Assembly (NCBI RefSeq): GCF_009193265.1
Contig: NZ_VZZZ01000004.1
Coordinates: forward strand, 62,001 to 126,000
Length of the DNA: 64,000 nucleotides
Direction: 5' to 3'
Origin: Marinobacter changyiensis
GTDB lineage: Bacteria > Pseudomonadota > Gammaproteobacteria > Pseudomonadales > Oleiphilaceae
Below, piece after piece: positions 1 to 9,636 of this stretch (positions are counted from its first letter, which is position 1; each line of letters opens with the position of its first letter). A program made the position numbers and the translations under genes. The notes under the pieces are model-generated. The model was not told the DNA's origin. It did no database searches and saw nothing but the letters and a program-made list of their open reading frames with translations.

Positions 1-787
1 CCAGAGGTAGCGCAATAAAGGAACAGGAGAGTCCACTCAGTGCTGCGATACCGATGGCGAGCATGGCGCCGGGCAAGGAAAACCGGGTAGCGGCCCAGGT
101 CATCAGTGGCAGCAGCAAAAACAACGTCTGGATAGGCTCATAGCTTGCCATCGTGACGACAAATGCGAGCGCGAGAAGCCACACGAACCACTCAGCGGGT
201 CGGTGGACCCGGCTTGGAAAAGAAGAACCCTTCCCTATGGCAATTATTGCAGGCGCAATGATCAGGCTGCCAAGAAAAGCACTGAAAGAACCTCTCAGCA
301 ACAGGCTGTCGCCAGCCATTGCCAGTTCAGACCGGGAGGCGAGGGTGTGGAATACTAGCGGAAGCGTGGCCACGACGGAGGCGAGCGTCAGGGTACCCAG
401 TAACCAGATAAAGGCTTTGTAACTCACCAGAGGCGCTGGATAACGGGAAGTCTTGTGATAGCTCCACCAGGTGACGGCTGGCACAATGAAGCCGTAGGCT
501 GAAAGCGCTGCGAGCATCACCGGCGTCATTTTTATGGATTCGGCCACTGGCATGAGGGCCTGGATCCAGGCGGAAACCATGGCGCCTACGAATACTATCG
601 GGAGGGCCCGTGGGCCATATATGAACAGCAGGGCAAGTCCGTAGCCTGAAGGTAACCAAAGCGCGGGAACATAGGTGGCGGGCGTATTAAATGCTGAACT
701 TACCGCAGCGAGTATCAGGAACATCGTCAGATGCCCGAGCCCACTTCGCCACGGTAATCCCCGGAGTTTCAAATCAGTGATGTTCAA
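1..787 (-). CDS. MASE1-domain integral membrane sensor protein, N-terminal part (cut by window edge)
   Basis: Read by translating the minus strand; the frame is open from about 900 down to base 1 and runs off the window. The product is a chain of hydrophobic segments. Early in it is the phrase PALWLPSGYGLALLFIYGPRA, typical of the MASE1 membrane sensory domain (aromatic, then P-x-GxALALL). MASE1 usually sits in front of a histidine kinase, a diguanylate cyclase (GGDEF) or an EAL module; that output domain lies outside the window, so the signalling type is unknown. The start is uncertain. A TTG at 787 has an AGG/GGG-rich stretch just upstream and precedes the first membrane segment; an ATG at about 724 falls inside that segment. 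MASE1 assignment fairly sure, start weak. Confidence 0.72.
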   Translation of the reverse strand, partial: MNITDLKLRGLPWRSGLGHLTMFLILAAVSSAFNTPATYVPALWLPSGYGLALLFIYGPRALPIVFVGAMVSAWIQALMPVAESIKMTPVMLAALSAYGFIVPAVTWWSYHKTSRYPAPLVSYKAFIWLLGTLTLASVVATLPLVFHTLASRSELAMAGDSLLLRGSFSAFLGSLIIAPAIIAIGKGSSFPSRVHRPAEWFVWLLALAFVVTMASYEPIQTLFLLLPLMTWAATRFSLPGAMLAIGIAALSGLSCSFIALPL

Positions 788-896
788 GGGCGTCCCTACC
801 TGTGGTGTGGCGGAGTTGATGCCAACCCATTTCCGGCCTCCGGTTATCTTTCCTGGTCGTTGTCTGTGACCAACGTTCGGTGAATGCGCCAGTCTG

Positions 897-1751
897 TCAA
901 ACGGACGCGCCAAGCCTCATGGAAAGGTCTATCGCGGTGACATCCTTTGTCAGCGCTCCGATCGAGATAAAATCAACACCGGTCTCAGCCACTGCTACCA
1001 GCGTGTCAGCGTTTATGCCACCGGACGCTTCCAGTTTTGACTTTCCGCTTGCCAGCGCAACCGCGGCACGCATGTCAACCAGTGAAAACTCATCCAGCAT
1101 GATGACGTCTGCTTCGGCCGCCAGAGCCAGCTCAAGCTCACGCAGGTTCTCCGTTTCAACTTCCACTGGCCTTCCGGGTGCCGTTTCACGCGCGGTCTCT
1201 ACAGCAGCTGCAATAGATCCGCACGCGGCAATATGATTTTCCTTGATCAGGAAGGCGTCATAGAGCCCGAGGCGATGATTGTGGCAGCCTCCGCAGGTGA
1301 CGGCGTACTTTTGAGCCAGTCTCAGCCCTGGCAGGGTTTTACGCGTGTCCAGCAATTTTACGCTGGTGTGTTCCACCTGGCGCGCATAGAACGCACAGCG
1401 GGTTGCAACTCCCGACAATGTCTGCAGCCAGTTCAGAGCCGCCCGTTCTGCTGTGAGCAGACCTCGGGCATTGCCTTCGCATGAAAACAGGACCTGGTCA
1501 GGTGCCGCTTCATCACCATCCTGGACGTACCAGGTCAGGGAGAGGGAGGGATTAACCTGGCGAAAAACCTCTTCAACCCAGGCCGCTCCCGCGATGATGG
1601 CGCGCTCCCGAGTGATGACGCGTCCCGTTGCGGTTTTACCCGCCGGTATCAACGCCGCGGTAATATCCCCGTCACCAATATCTTCTATCAGGCTTTGTGC
1701 AACGCCTTCAATTCGCGCCTGTCTGAGCAGGTCCGGAGGTATTTGGTTCAT
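897..1751 (-). CDS. nadC: Nicotinate-nucleotide pyrophosphorylase (quinolinate phosphoribosyltransferase)
   Basis: Converts quinolinate and PRPP to nicotinate mononucleotide, CO2 and PPi in de novo NAD synthesis in the cytosol. The 284-residue length is normal. Family motifs are visible: the [12 protein letters not shown] stretch with the substrate-binding Arg/Lys, the [10 protein letters not shown] segment, FLIKENHI, the VEVETENL strand and LEASGGI near the C-terminus. I chose the ATG at 1751 (MNQIPPDLL); the frame could begin two codons earlier at a TTG. It is divergent from the DUF1631 gene. Together with ampD and ampE this gives the nadC-DUF1631-ampD-ampE order that I recall from Pseudomonas. 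Confidence 0.95.
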   Translation of the reverse strand: MNQIPPDLLRQARIEGVAQSLIEDIGDGDITAALIPAGKTATGRVITRERAIIAGAAWVEEVFRQVNPSLSLTWYVQDGDEAAPDQVLFSCEGNARGLLTAERAALNWLQTLSGVATRCAFYARQVEHTSVKLLDTRKTLPGLRLAQKYAVTCGGCHNHRLGLYDAFLIKENHIAACGSIAAAVETARETAPGRPVEVETENLRELELALAAEADVIMLDEFSLVDMRAAVALASGKSKLEASGGINADTLVAVAETGVDFISIGALTKDVTAIDLSMRLGASV

Positions 1752-2073
1752 GGTCAAGTAAAGCTCTGGCTGGCAACAGAAAAATGATCCTCGATTCTAT
1801 AGTTTGTTCAAGCCGGGGCCAACTTAATCCTGTTACACAATTGTTGCGCAGGTGACAAAACGCGTCAGTTTTTGTCACTTGGCTTAGAGAGCTTCGTCAA
1901 TTTTGTCATGCCAGCAAGGTCCGTCCGCTTCACTATGGCGTTAATATTCGGCGTAATATGTGAACCTGTTCCTACAAACACAAAAGCTGACAAATCCTGA
2001 CACAAGGTGACGCGTCAAGCGCCTACTATGGGCGATGAATGCGTTAATTGATGTTAAACTGGAGTAAGCCTTT
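1752..2073. other. Divergent intergenic region nadC / DUF1631 gene with repeated TGACA motifs
   Basis: This 322-base non-coding stretch must hold the promoters of both divergent genes. It contains an inverted repeat at 1852-1878 and further TGACA/TGTCA copies at about 1904, 1988 and 1998. The motif AGGTGAC...CGCGTCA occurs twice, near 1850 and 2006. A -10-like TACTAT is at 2024-2029, but no well-spaced -35 is obvious. A GGAG ribosome site at about 2061 serves the plus-strand gene. Confidence 0.5.
1852..1878. promoter_or_regulatory. Inverted repeat GTGACAAAA-N9-TTTTGTCAC, possible operator
   Basis: Two perfect 9-base arms are separated by 9 bases, in the gap between nadC and the DUF1631 gene. 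There is no T-tract arrangement of the terminator kind. A protein-binding site is an inference; the regulator is unknown. Confidence 0.4.
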
Positions 2074-4362
2074 ATGGCGCAGGATAACAAGGTCGTCAGT
2101 CTGAAAGGGCAGCGGGGGTTAGGCCGTTTTACCATGCCCGCGACTTTGGTTAGGTTGCGGGATGCGTCCGGTCAGTCGTTAAAAACGTTGTTGTCGGAAT
2201 TTTTCGACGGTGCCGATGATGCGCTGTTCAACATGGCTGATAAGGCGGGGTCAAACCAGGAACAGACCGCATATTTTGATGCCATGCGTGAGCTTCGGAT
2301 GCGTCGCAAGAGCATGATGTTGTCAGTGTTACAGTGGCAGGGGCGTGCCTTCAACGAACTGGGCCGGTTTGATCCGAAGCCAGGTAATAATGCCTTGGAA
2401 AAGGTCGATCAGGACTCCCTCACCCTGAAGGATCATGGGGATCTTGAGCAGAAAGTTGCTCTGGATAATCTGATCACCAAACTCCGTAATCGATACAGCG
2501 ATACGATCCGCCTGCTTGAAGTGCGCGTTTCCCATGTGGCTGCGGGTGTTCGGCTTGAGGATCGCCAGATGCCTCTCAGCCCTGAAGTGATTTGCACCGG
2601 TCTTGGAGAAGCATGCGGTGAGCTTGATATCGATATTCGCGCCAAGCTTGTGGTGTTGAAGCTGTTCGACAAGCTGTTGATCAGCAGGCTGGAGTCGCTT
2701 TATCAGGATGCGAATCGTTTATTGGTATCGGAGGGCGTTCTGCCCGAGATGAAACGGCCGCCAGCAGGCAACGACGGGGCGAAGCCCCTCGATCCCAAGG
2801 GCCTCCGGGGAGCGATTCCACCCAGGCGTTCCGTAGATGAAAAAGGCGAGTCGGTTGAACTGGATGCCAGTAGCGGAGGCGACCAGGGGACTTTCTCTGA
2901 GCTTAGCGCGTTGCTGCATCGGGAGGACTCGGGGGGGGCTCATCAGCCCGGGTTTACGGGGAGCCGACAATTAAACACCAGTGCGCTGATGAGCCGGCTG
3001 GGTAAAATTCAGGCCGAAGAGTATGTCGTCAATGGCGCTATCACTATGTCGTTGCCGATGCAGCTCAAGCGTGTTCTGGACTCGGGATCAGTGGAGAACT
3101 ACTCCGTTCAACAGGTCGACAATGACGTGATCAACCTGGTCACCATGCTGTTTGACTTTATTCTTGAGGACCGCCAGTTACCGCCGGTCATGAAAGCGCT
3201 GATTGGACGGCTCCAGATTCCGGTCCTGAAAGTCGCGTTGTGTGACCGCAGTTTTTTCAATCGTGGGGGGCATCCTGCCCGTAAGCTTTTGAACGAACTG
3301 GCAATGGCCGGTATTGGCTGGAATGAAAAGCTTGCTGGCCAGCGTGACCCGCTGCGGGAGAAGGTCGAATCGGTGGTCGACCGGCTACTCAACGAATTCA
3401 CCGACAACGTCGATTTGTTCTCGGAGCTGCTGAAGGACTTCAGCCACTTCATGGACCTTGACCGCCGCCGTCGTGAGTTGGTTGAGCAACGTCTGAGGGA
3501 CGCAGAGGAAGGGCGAGCAAGGCAGGAGCGTGCGAAAGAGTCCGTCGATACCCTGGTGGAGCAGGCCCTGGCCGACCGTAGCGTGCCACCATCGGTGGAA
3601 ACCTTGCTGGCAGGCCCCTGGAGAAAGTACCTGCAGTGGGTCATTTTGCGGGCAGGGGCTGAAAGTGAGCTATGGCAGCGGGCCTCCGGGTTGACCGGCG
3701 ATCTGATCTGGAGCGTGGACCCGGCGCCGGTCGGGGCTGACACCCGCATTGAACTGCTAAGGGCTATTCCTGCTATTGTGGATTCCCTGAGATCCGCATT
3801 ACAGAGCATCTCCTGGGACCCGTTCGCAATAGACTCGGTGATAAGGGACCTCGAGCTTGCTCATGTTGACGTGATGCAGCGACTCGTTACCTATCGGGAC
3901 TCGACCAGGGCGGCGCCTGCGGAGGAGCACACGCCAAGTCCCGCATCGGAAGGTTCGGCTGCAACCATGGTTGTCATTGAGGCCCACGCCAGCTCATTGG
4001 CGGAGCCTGCCCCGAGTGCTGTAACCGAGGTTTCAGCCTCACCCGGCGCCGTTGCTATCGATGTTGTTACTACCGAGGCTTCAGAGGAGTGGCTTGCCAA
4101 GGCAGAAACTATGCGGGTAGGTTCCTGGATCGAGATGACCAACGGGGTCCAGAAAGTCCGATGCAAACTGGCGGCATTTATCAAGGCAACCGGCAAGTAT
4201 ATCTTCGTCAATCGTAATGGTGCCAAGGTGGCGGAGTACCAGCGGGATAAACTGGCATGCGCGCTCGCCAGTGGAGAAATGACAATGCTGGATGACGGTC
4301 TTATTTTTGACCGGGCCCTGGAGTCAATCATCGACAATTTGCGCCATAGCCGGAAGGACTGA
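2074..4362 (+). CDS. DUF1631 family protein
   Basis: A 762-residue protein of the DUF1631 family, found widely in gammaproteobacteria; its biochemical role is not known to me. It opens with MAQDNKVVSLKG and is mostly helical and charged, with no signal peptide or membrane segment, so it is probably cytosolic. The middle (about 220-310) and the stretch 610-665, rich in Ala/Pro/Ser/Glu, look like flexible linkers. The C-terminal 90 residues (from about GSWIEMTNGVQKVRCKLAAF) form a separate small beta-rich domain that looks PilZ-like by pattern only. A GGAG ribosome site lies 9 bases before the ATG. It is 51 bases from ampD on the same strand and may be co-transcribed with it. Confidence 0.85.
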   Translation: MAQDNKVVSLKGQRGLGRFTMPATLVRLRDASGQSLKTLLSEFFDGADDALFNMADKAGSNQEQTAYFDAMRELRMRRKSMMLSVLQWQGRAFNELGRFDPKPGNNALEKVDQDSLTLKDHGDLEQKVALDNLITKLRNRYSDTIRLLEVRVSHVAAGVRLEDRQMPLSPEVICTGLGEACGELDIDIRAKLVVLKLFDKLLISRLESLYQDANRLLVSEGVLPEMKRPPAGNDGAKPLDPKGLRGAIPPRRSVDEKGESVELDASSGGDQGTFSELSALLHREDSGGAHQPGFTGSRQLNTSALMSRLGKIQAEEYVVNGAITMSLPMQLKRVLDSGSVENYSVQQVDNDVINLVTMLFDFILEDRQLPPVMKALIGRLQIPVLKVALCDRSFFNRGGHPARKLLNELAMAGIGWNEKLAGQRDPLREKVESVVDRLLNEFTDNVDLFSELLKDFSHFMDLDRRRRELVEQRLRDAEEGRARQERAKESVDTLVEQALADRSVPPSVETLLAGPWRKYLQWVILRAGAESELWQRASGLTGDLIWSVDPAPVGADTRIELLRAIPAIVDSLRSALQSISWDPFAIDSVIRDLELAHVDVMQRLVTYRDSTRAAPAEEHTPSPASEGSAATMVVIEAHASSLAEPAPSAVTEVSASPGAVAIDVVTTEASEEWLAKAETMRVGSWIEMTNGVQKVRCKLAAFIKATGKYIFVNRNGAKVAEYQRDKLACALASGEMTMLDDGLIFDRALESIIDNLRHSRKD

Positions 4363-4413
4363 CTCGGGTCCGACCGCTGGCGACTTCCTGGCCTATGTGC
4401 TTCAATCCATCGG

Positions 4414-5040
4414 ATGAGCCAAACAAAATTTTCTCTTGCTGATCAGGCCACCACCCTGCGGCAAACCGGGCGCCTGCCGTCCGCCAGATGGTGTCCGTCA
4501 CCAAATTTCGGTTCCCGTCCGGTCGGGTCGGAGATTTCATTGCTGGTGGTGCACAACATAAGCTTGCCGCCCGGCCAATACGGAGGCCCTGCCATAGAAG
4601 AGTTTTTCTGTAACCGACTGAACTCTGACGACCATCCCTATTTTAAAACGATTGCAGACATGCGGGTTTCCTCCCACGTGCTGATCCGGCGGGATGGTCA
4701 TTGCGTTCAGTTTGTCAGTCTGCTTGAGCGGGCCTGGCATGCGGGACGCTCTGTTTTCGACGGTTGTCCGGAGTGTAATGATTTCTCTATCGGTATCGAG
4801 CTGGAAGGTACCGATGATGAGCCCTACGCGGCGGCCCAATACGATGCACTTGCGGAGGTGACCATGGGCATCATGAGAGCCTGGCCTGCCATAACCCTCG
4901 AACGACTCGCCGGCCACAGTGATATCGCGCCGGGCCGGAAAACCGATCCTGGCCCGGCGTTTGACTGGTCCCATTATCGACAGTGCCTGTCCGTGCGGGC
5001 TTTGGCCAATGGTGCAGGCAATAGAGGGAGTGCCAGCTGA
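4414..5040 (+). CDS. ampD: 1,6-anhydro-N-acetylmuramyl-L-alanine amidase AmpD
   Basis: Zinc amidase that cleaves anhydro-muropeptides in the cytosol during peptidoglycan recycling; in many bacteria its loss induces AmpC beta-lactamase. It is 208 residues long, slightly longer than the usual 180-190. The amidase_2 zinc ligands are visible as His47 (LLVVHN), His168 (AGHSDI) and Asp178 (KTDPG), with a conserved acidic residue at Glu129 (GIELEGTD). The N-terminal SPNFGSRP matches the family. No strong ribosome site precedes the ATG. The stop overlaps the ampE start (TGATG), so the two are translationally coupled. Confidence 0.95.
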   Translation: MSQTKFSLADQATTLRQTGRLPSARWCPSPNFGSRPVGSEISLLVVHNISLPPGQYGGPAIEEFFCNRLNSDDHPYFKTIADMRVSSHVLIRRDGHCVQFVSLLERAWHAGRSVFDGCPECNDFSIGIELEGTDDEPYAAAQYDALAEVTMGIMRAWPAITLERLAGHSDIAPGRKTDPGPAFDWSHYRQCLSVRALANGAGNRGSAS

Positions 5041-5930
5041 TGCCATTCTTTATCATGTTGTTGGCCTACGTGACCCGCCGGAGTCTTGACAGCACCGACA
5101 GCCTTAACACCGAATCGGTTTGGCGGCAGGCCTTCCGATGGGGTGCAAGCGCACCGTCCGGCCGGGAAGCCCGGGTATGGCCGGGAATTGTCATCGTCGC
5201 CATTCCGGCACTGGTGTTGCTTGTCATTGATTACGCATTGCGGATGTTTTCAGTGATGGTTTTAACGGCGCTGGTTGATTATCTCATGCTGGTACTTCTG
5301 ATGGGTGCTCCTGGCTGGAAACCCCGTCTCAAGGCTTATACAGAGGCATGGCAGCGAGGCGATATGCAAGGCGCATGGTATCACGTCAAGGACAGCCTGC
5401 CGGCGAGGGAGCGGGGAGCGGCTTCGGCCCCCGAAAATTTGCACCTGTCGGTCTCCTGCCGGTTTATGGTTATGATTTTTGAGCGCTATTTTCTGATTAT
5501 CTTTTGGTACGTGGTGGGGGGCATTGCGGTGGCCTTTCTGGTGCGGGCCGTTCTCGCCTTGCGTGATCACTGGCCCCAGGCCGCCGCGCGGCCCGCGTTC
5601 GGAGTGGCCGCCAACATTCTTTCGTGGCTTCCCGTACGGATACTCTCCTTCACGTTCGGGTTGGCCGGGGACCTTACCGGCTGGCTCCGGACCGGGCGTA
5701 GCAGTATGACCACTTACTCAGAGTCGCCATCTGCCGTGCTTCTGCAGGCTGCAAACAGCGCATTGACCGGTTACGCGCTCGAGCCATCGAGATTTCAGAA
5801 ACTGCACCCTGGCGAGTGGTCAGAGTATGGCGGGCGCAGTTTTTTCGCTATTCGTGATCTTCTGAATCGCAGCATGCTGGTCTGGATATGCGTCTTGGCA
5901 TTGCTGGTGATTGCGGGAATTATTGTGTGA
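5040..5930 (+). CDS. ampE: AmpE-like inner-membrane protein (regulatory signalling modulator)
   Basis: A 296-residue membrane protein starting one base inside the ampD stop codon. Hydrophobic segments are visible near 50-70, 75-92, 150-170 and 275-295. AmpE belongs to the CobD/CbiB-like superfamily and is encoded with AmpD in enterobacteria and pseudomonads; its precise function in beta-lactamase signalling is unresolved. Family markers include FFIMLLAYVTRRSLD at the start, the Tyr/Trp-rich EAWQRGD region, and the membrane-proximal GGRSFFAIRDLLNRS near the C-terminus. Position next to ampD strengthens the call. Confidence 0.9.
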   Translation: MPFFIMLLAYVTRRSLDSTDSLNTESVWRQAFRWGASAPSGREARVWPGIVIVAIPALVLLVIDYALRMFSVMVLTALVDYLMLVLLMGAPGWKPRLKAYTEAWQRGDMQGAWYHVKDSLPARERGAASAPENLHLSVSCRFMVMIFERYFLIIFWYVVGGIAVAFLVRAVLALRDHWPQAAARPAFGVAANILSWLPVRILSFTFGLAGDLTGWLRTGRSSMTTYSESPSAVLLQAANSALTGYALEPSRFQKLHPGEWSEYGGRSFFAIRDLLNRSMLVWICVLALLVIAGIIV

Positions 5931-6077
5931 CCAGCGTTGGCCGGAAGTCGGAAAATCTTCGAACTGAACTCGATAATTACAAATAAATACCAATTTTTCC
6001 TCAATTTTTGAAGGAAGAGTCCGATAACTACTGTATAAAGCACGAAAAATCGGTTGTCGTATTTATCGGGGGTTTCC

Positions 6078-8108
6078 TTGAGCCATCTTATCCGTCCAGC
6101 AGTAGCTTTGATGAACCGGCTACCGATGTTCTACAAATTCAGCTTGATCAGCATTCTGTTCCTGCTGCCGATTGTGGCGTTATCCTTCCTTGTTGTCGGT
6201 GAGCTCAACCGCTCGGTCAACACCATTACCAGGGGTATTGAGGGCACCGAACGCCTCGAGCAGGTTAATCATCTGCTTGATGCCGCCTACCGCTATCGCG
6301 ACTATCGGGCGCCAGGAAAACTGAAAGAAGATCCGGAAATTCTGGCACGGGCGGATGCTGCCCGGGATGATGTTGATCAACTATTGACGGCCTTTACTGA
6401 AACCGACGTCATGTTCGATACCAACGGTCATTGGAAAGGGCAGGTAGTGTCACTGCAGACGGACTGGGAGACCCTCAAAAGCGAGGACCTTTACCAGCAA
6501 ACCATGGGCCCGCAGTTCAAATATTATCAGGAGTTTGTGCAGAAGGTCCGCGCCTTACTGTCAGCCACGATCCAGATTTCCGGCCTGGCCCGGGATGCCT
6601 CCCGGGAAAACCAGCTACTGCTGGAATTGTCGACACATACCTTGCCCACTGCTTATCACGTTATCGGACAGGCGCGTTCATATGGCCTGTTCGCGCTACG
6701 GGATGGCCAGCTTGGTTATTCGCTGGGGGACACCGTCAACGAAATCTATGATGGCTTGACCAATCTCGATACCCTTCTGCAACCGGCGCTCAGAGTGGCT
6801 GCCAGTGGTTCGCCCGAGTTCAGTGCTCAGGGCGCCGACGCTATCGAAGGCGTTTCAAATAGTCTTTCTGCGGTGCAGCGTCTGCTTGATGAGCACATCG
6901 TAACGCCTATGCGTCTCGAGATGCCCTGGTCAGATTACAACGATCAGATGGTCTCGCAGATGGACTACATACGGGCGGCGAATGAGATTATTTTTGACGT
7001 TATCGCAAACAATCTTGATGGTCGTTTAGCGGATGAGTTGACTCAGCGGCGACTGATCTTCATTGCCCTGATTTCAGTACTTGCGATCGTAGTGTATCTC
7101 TACATCGGTTTCTTTATGTCGGTACGGACTGCGATCAGCTCGTTCAGCAGGGCTGCCCGGGAAGTTGCCGCAGGCGACATGACGGTTCGGATCAATCTCG
7201 AAAACCGGGACGAGCTGGGCGAATTGACTGGCGAATTCAATAACATGACTTCAAAAATGGCGGAGCTGATTCGCTCCGTTGGCCAAACTACCAGCGATGT
7301 TGACCAGCAAGCCACCCGGGTGCAAGAGACCGCCACCTCAAACCGTGATGCGGTCTCTCGGCAAATGGATGAAACCAAACAGATCGCCGATGCCATGCAC
7401 CAGATGGTAGATACAGTACAGGAAGTCGCGGAGAGCGCCCACCGGGCGTCTGATTCGGCCGGACAGGCGGAGCAGGATGCGGACAAAGGACGCGAAGTAG
7501 TGGCTGAGACCGTGGCCACCATCAATCAATTGTCCACAGAAATTACCGGCGCGGTCGAAGTTATTAACCGGGTCAGTGCTGACAGCGGAAGCATCAGCCA
7601 GGTTCTGGTGGAGATCAAGGCAATTGCCGAGCAAACCAACTTGCTTGCCCTGAATGCAGCTATCGAAGCGGCACGAGCGGGAGAGCAGGGCCGTGGGTTT
7701 GCTGTTGTTGCAGACGAAGTGCGGTCGCTGTCTCAGCGTACCCACAAATCCACGGAAGAAATCGAAGGTATGATTTCCCGTCTGCAAAGCGGTGTCAAAG
7801 ACGCTGTAACTGCCATGACCAACAGCCATGAAGCCACCCAGGCAACCGTACAGAAGTCTTCCGATGTAAGTGAAGCTCTGGACCGCATCGTCACCGGCAT
7901 CGCTACCATTGTTGATATGAGTCACCAGATTGCCCAGGCTGCGGAAGAGCAGGCTGCAGTGGCCAAGAACGTCAATTCCAATGTCGAACAGATCAGCGTT
8001 CTTGGCCAGGAGACTGCCGGTAATGCCGACGAGACCTTGCAGGCCTCCCGTCAGATGTCAGACCTGACGACATCCTTGCAGAGACTGGTTGAAGCTTTCA
8101 GGGTTTAG
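6078..8108 (+). CDS. Methyl-accepting chemotaxis protein
   Basis: A transmembrane chemoreceptor of about 676 residues. It has a short cytoplasmic N-terminus, TM1 at about 21-41, a large periplasmic sensor region to about 320, TM2 at about 325-350, a HAMP domain at about 347-395 and a long coiled-coil signalling domain. The highly conserved hairpin tip is present around residues 515-550 ([20 protein letters not shown], then [12 protein letters not shown]). I cannot name the ligand. No ATG starts the protein cleanly: I favour the TTG at 6078, six bases after a GGGGG run, giving [15 protein letters not shown]. The alternatives are a TTG at 6054 and an ATG at 6111. It stands alone, with no che genes nearby. 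Confidence 0.93.
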   Translation: MSHLIRPAVALMNRLPMFYKFSLISILFLLPIVALSFLVVGELNRSVNTITRGIEGTERLEQVNHLLDAAYRYRDYRAPGKLKEDPEILARADAARDDVDQLLTAFTETDVMFDTNGHWKGQVVSLQTDWETLKSEDLYQQTMGPQFKYYQEFVQKVRALLSATIQISGLARDASRENQLLLELSTHTLPTAYHVIGQARSYGLFALRDGQLGYSLGDTVNEIYDGLTNLDTLLQPALRVAASGSPEFSAQGADAIEGVSNSLSAVQRLLDEHIVTPMRLEMPWSDYNDQMVSQMDYIRAANEIIFDVIANNLDGRLADELTQRRLIFIALISVLAIVVYLYIGFFMSVRTAISSFSRAAREVAAGDMTVRINLENRDELGELTGEFNNMTSKMAELIRSVGQTTSDVDQQATRVQETATSNRDAVSRQMDETKQIADAMHQMVDTVQEVAESAHRASDSAGQAEQDADKGREVVAETVATINQLSTEITGAVEVINRVSADSGSISQVLVEIKAIAEQTNLLALNAAIEAARAGEQGRGFAVVADEVRSLSQRTHKSTEEIEGMISRLQSGVKDAVTAMTNSHEATQATVQKSSDVSEALDRIVTGIATIVDMSHQIAQAAEEQAAVAKNVNSNVEQISVLGQETAGNADETLQASRQMSDLTTSLQRLVEAFRV

Positions 8109-8166
8109 TGTCCTGCCTGGCTGATTCTTTGATCTACAGCGTGCTGCTGAAGGCGTTGGATTGTCA

Positions 8167-8715
8167 TTACTGGCCTTGTTCCCAGAGAACTTCCTGGGCG
8201 CCGCCGCGCCGCGCCAGGCAGCGCGCCAGCACAAACAACAGGTCGGATAGCCGGTTCAGATAATGCCGGGCTGCGGGATTGATGGAATCTTCATGTCCCA
8301 ATGCCACCACAACTCGCTCGGCACGACGGCAGATAGCCCGCGCCATGTGGCAGTGCGCTGCGGCCAGCGACCCACCCGGCAAGATGAAGTTTTTCAGCGG
8401 GGGCAGGGCTTCGTTGTACTGGTCCAGGGTCTGTTCAAGCCAATCAATATGTCCGTCCCCGATAACCCGGCTGCCGGGAATCGCAAACTCGCCACCCAAA
8501 TCAAACAGGTGATGCTGGATGCGTTTCAGAAGTGGGGCCATCTCATCATCATCGTTCAGGCACTCGATCAGTACGCCAATCTGACAGTTAAGCTCGTCAG
8601 CGGAACCCATGGCATCCACGCGTTGGGCGTTCTTGGCAATTCGGCTGCCATCCGCCAGGCCGGTTGAGCCGTCGTCTCCAGTTTTGGTGTAAATTTTCGA
8701 CAGGCGATTGCCCAT
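8167..8715 (-). CDS. Cob(I)yrinic acid a,c-diamide / cob(I)alamin adenosyltransferase, PduO type
   Basis: Transfers the adenosyl group of ATP to cob(I)alamin, making coenzyme B12. The 182 residues form one PduO-type helical-bundle domain. The N-terminal ATP-binding signature is YTKTGDDGSTGLADG, followed by a conserved MGSADELN. The C-terminal signature has RRAERVVVAL and YLNRLSDLLFVLAR. No other B12 genes are in the window, so it probably serves salvage or a B12-dependent enzyme elsewhere. It lies 12 bases downstream of the reductase gene on the same strand and is likely the last gene of that transcript. Confidence 0.93.
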   Translation of the reverse strand: MGNRLSKIYTKTGDDGSTGLADGSRIAKNAQRVDAMGSADELNCQIGVLIECLNDDDEMAPLLKRIQHHLFDLGGEFAIPGSRVIGDGHIDWLEQTLDQYNEALPPLKNFILPGGSLAAAHCHMARAICRRAERVVVALGHEDSINPAARHYLNRLSDLLFVLARCLARRGGAQEVLWEQGQ

Positions 8716-8727
8716 AGTTCATCCCCG

Positions 8728-9636
8728 TTAATGGTTGTTGGTGATGGAATGTACCTGTTCAGTCAGCATACGGTTCACCGGGGCGGCCAAATTCAGAGCT
8801 TCACACCGATGCGCCACGTAGCCGTTGATAAAATCAATTTCCGTCGCTCGACCGTTTTGCACATCGCTGCGCATGGACGAGGTGTTATGGGTGGTTGCCC
8901 GTGCCACTACCTCGATATCTGCTCTCAATCTGCTTGCGTTCGTCAGCATACCCTCATGATTCATCAAGCGCGCAAGTTCCTCACAGACGCCATCGATATG
9001 TTTCAGATAGAGGGGCTGCTTCAGAATCTGGCCGTTCGGACAGTCCAGCAGGGCGGTAAAGGGATTGATGCCGGCGTTGATGACCAGTTTCTGCCAGAGC
9101 CTTAGCGTGATATCCGCCGTTGCTTCGACCTGGAGACCACTGTTAAACAGAAATTCCACTACAGGCGTCAACGCCTCGTTGCCCGCGGCATTCAAACTCC
9201 CGACCCAGGTGGTTCCGCGCCCGGCATGCACAACGACATCCGGTTGTGGCCGATTGGCACCTTCGGTGGTTGTGGCTGCGATCACCGGGCGCTTCGGGAA
9301 AGCTTCGGCTACTGCCTGTTGGCTGCCAAGACCGTTCTGGAATAATACAATGGGCGTCGATTTTGGCAGCGACTCGCTAATGCCCTTCAAGGCAGGTAAT
9401 GCGTGCATTGCCTTGGTCGCAACTAACAGGGCGGCAGGGGTGTAGGGCGCAGGCAGTGACTGCCACGGCACCGACACATTGACTGATGAGCCCTGCAAGG
9501 TCTGTAGTCGGTATTCACAGTAGAGGGAGGGTGATTGCCCCGGGCGAGACACAAAGGCAGCCGCGCCCGGGGGCAAGCAGGCGGCCCAGAGCCGGCCCAG
9601 TGAGCCGGCCCCCAGTATCAGGCCGCCACTGGCCAT
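8728..9636 (-). CDS. Putative 2-dehydropantoate 2-reductase (ketopantoate reductase family)
   Basis: A 302-residue protein of the PanE/ApbA family, which reduces ketopantoate to pantoate with NADPH on the way to coenzyme A. The N-terminal Rossmann loop is LILGAGSLGRLWAA. The lysine motif of the family is present as KLVINAGINPFTALL, and the C-terminal domain has SSMRSDVQNGRATEIDFING. The start is taken as the ATG at 9636, one base into the valS stop (TGATG); a GTG at 9639 is also possible. Translation therefore looks coupled to valS. The family includes paralogs with other 2-oxo acid substrates, so the exact substrate is not proven. Confidence 0.85.
   Translation of the reverse strand: MASGGLILGAGSLGRLWAACLPPGAAAFVSRPGQSPSLYCEYRLQTLQGSSVNVSVPWQSLPAPYTPAALLVATKAMHALPALKGISESLPKSTPIVLFQNGLGSQQAVAEAFPKRPVIAATTTEGANRPQPDVVVHAGRGTTWVGSLNAAGNEALTPVVEFLFNSGLQVEATADITLRLWQKLVINAGINPFTALLDCPNGQILKQPLYLKHIDGVCEELARLMNHEGMLTNASRLRADIEVVARATTHNTSSMRSDVQNGRATEIDFINGYVAHRCEALNLAAPVNRMLTEQVHSITNNH

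Noticed and set aside
327..659. Minus-strand open frame of 110 codons
   Set aside because: A neighbouring frame on the same strand encodes the hydrophobic MASE1 domain; this one is its out-of-frame shadow.
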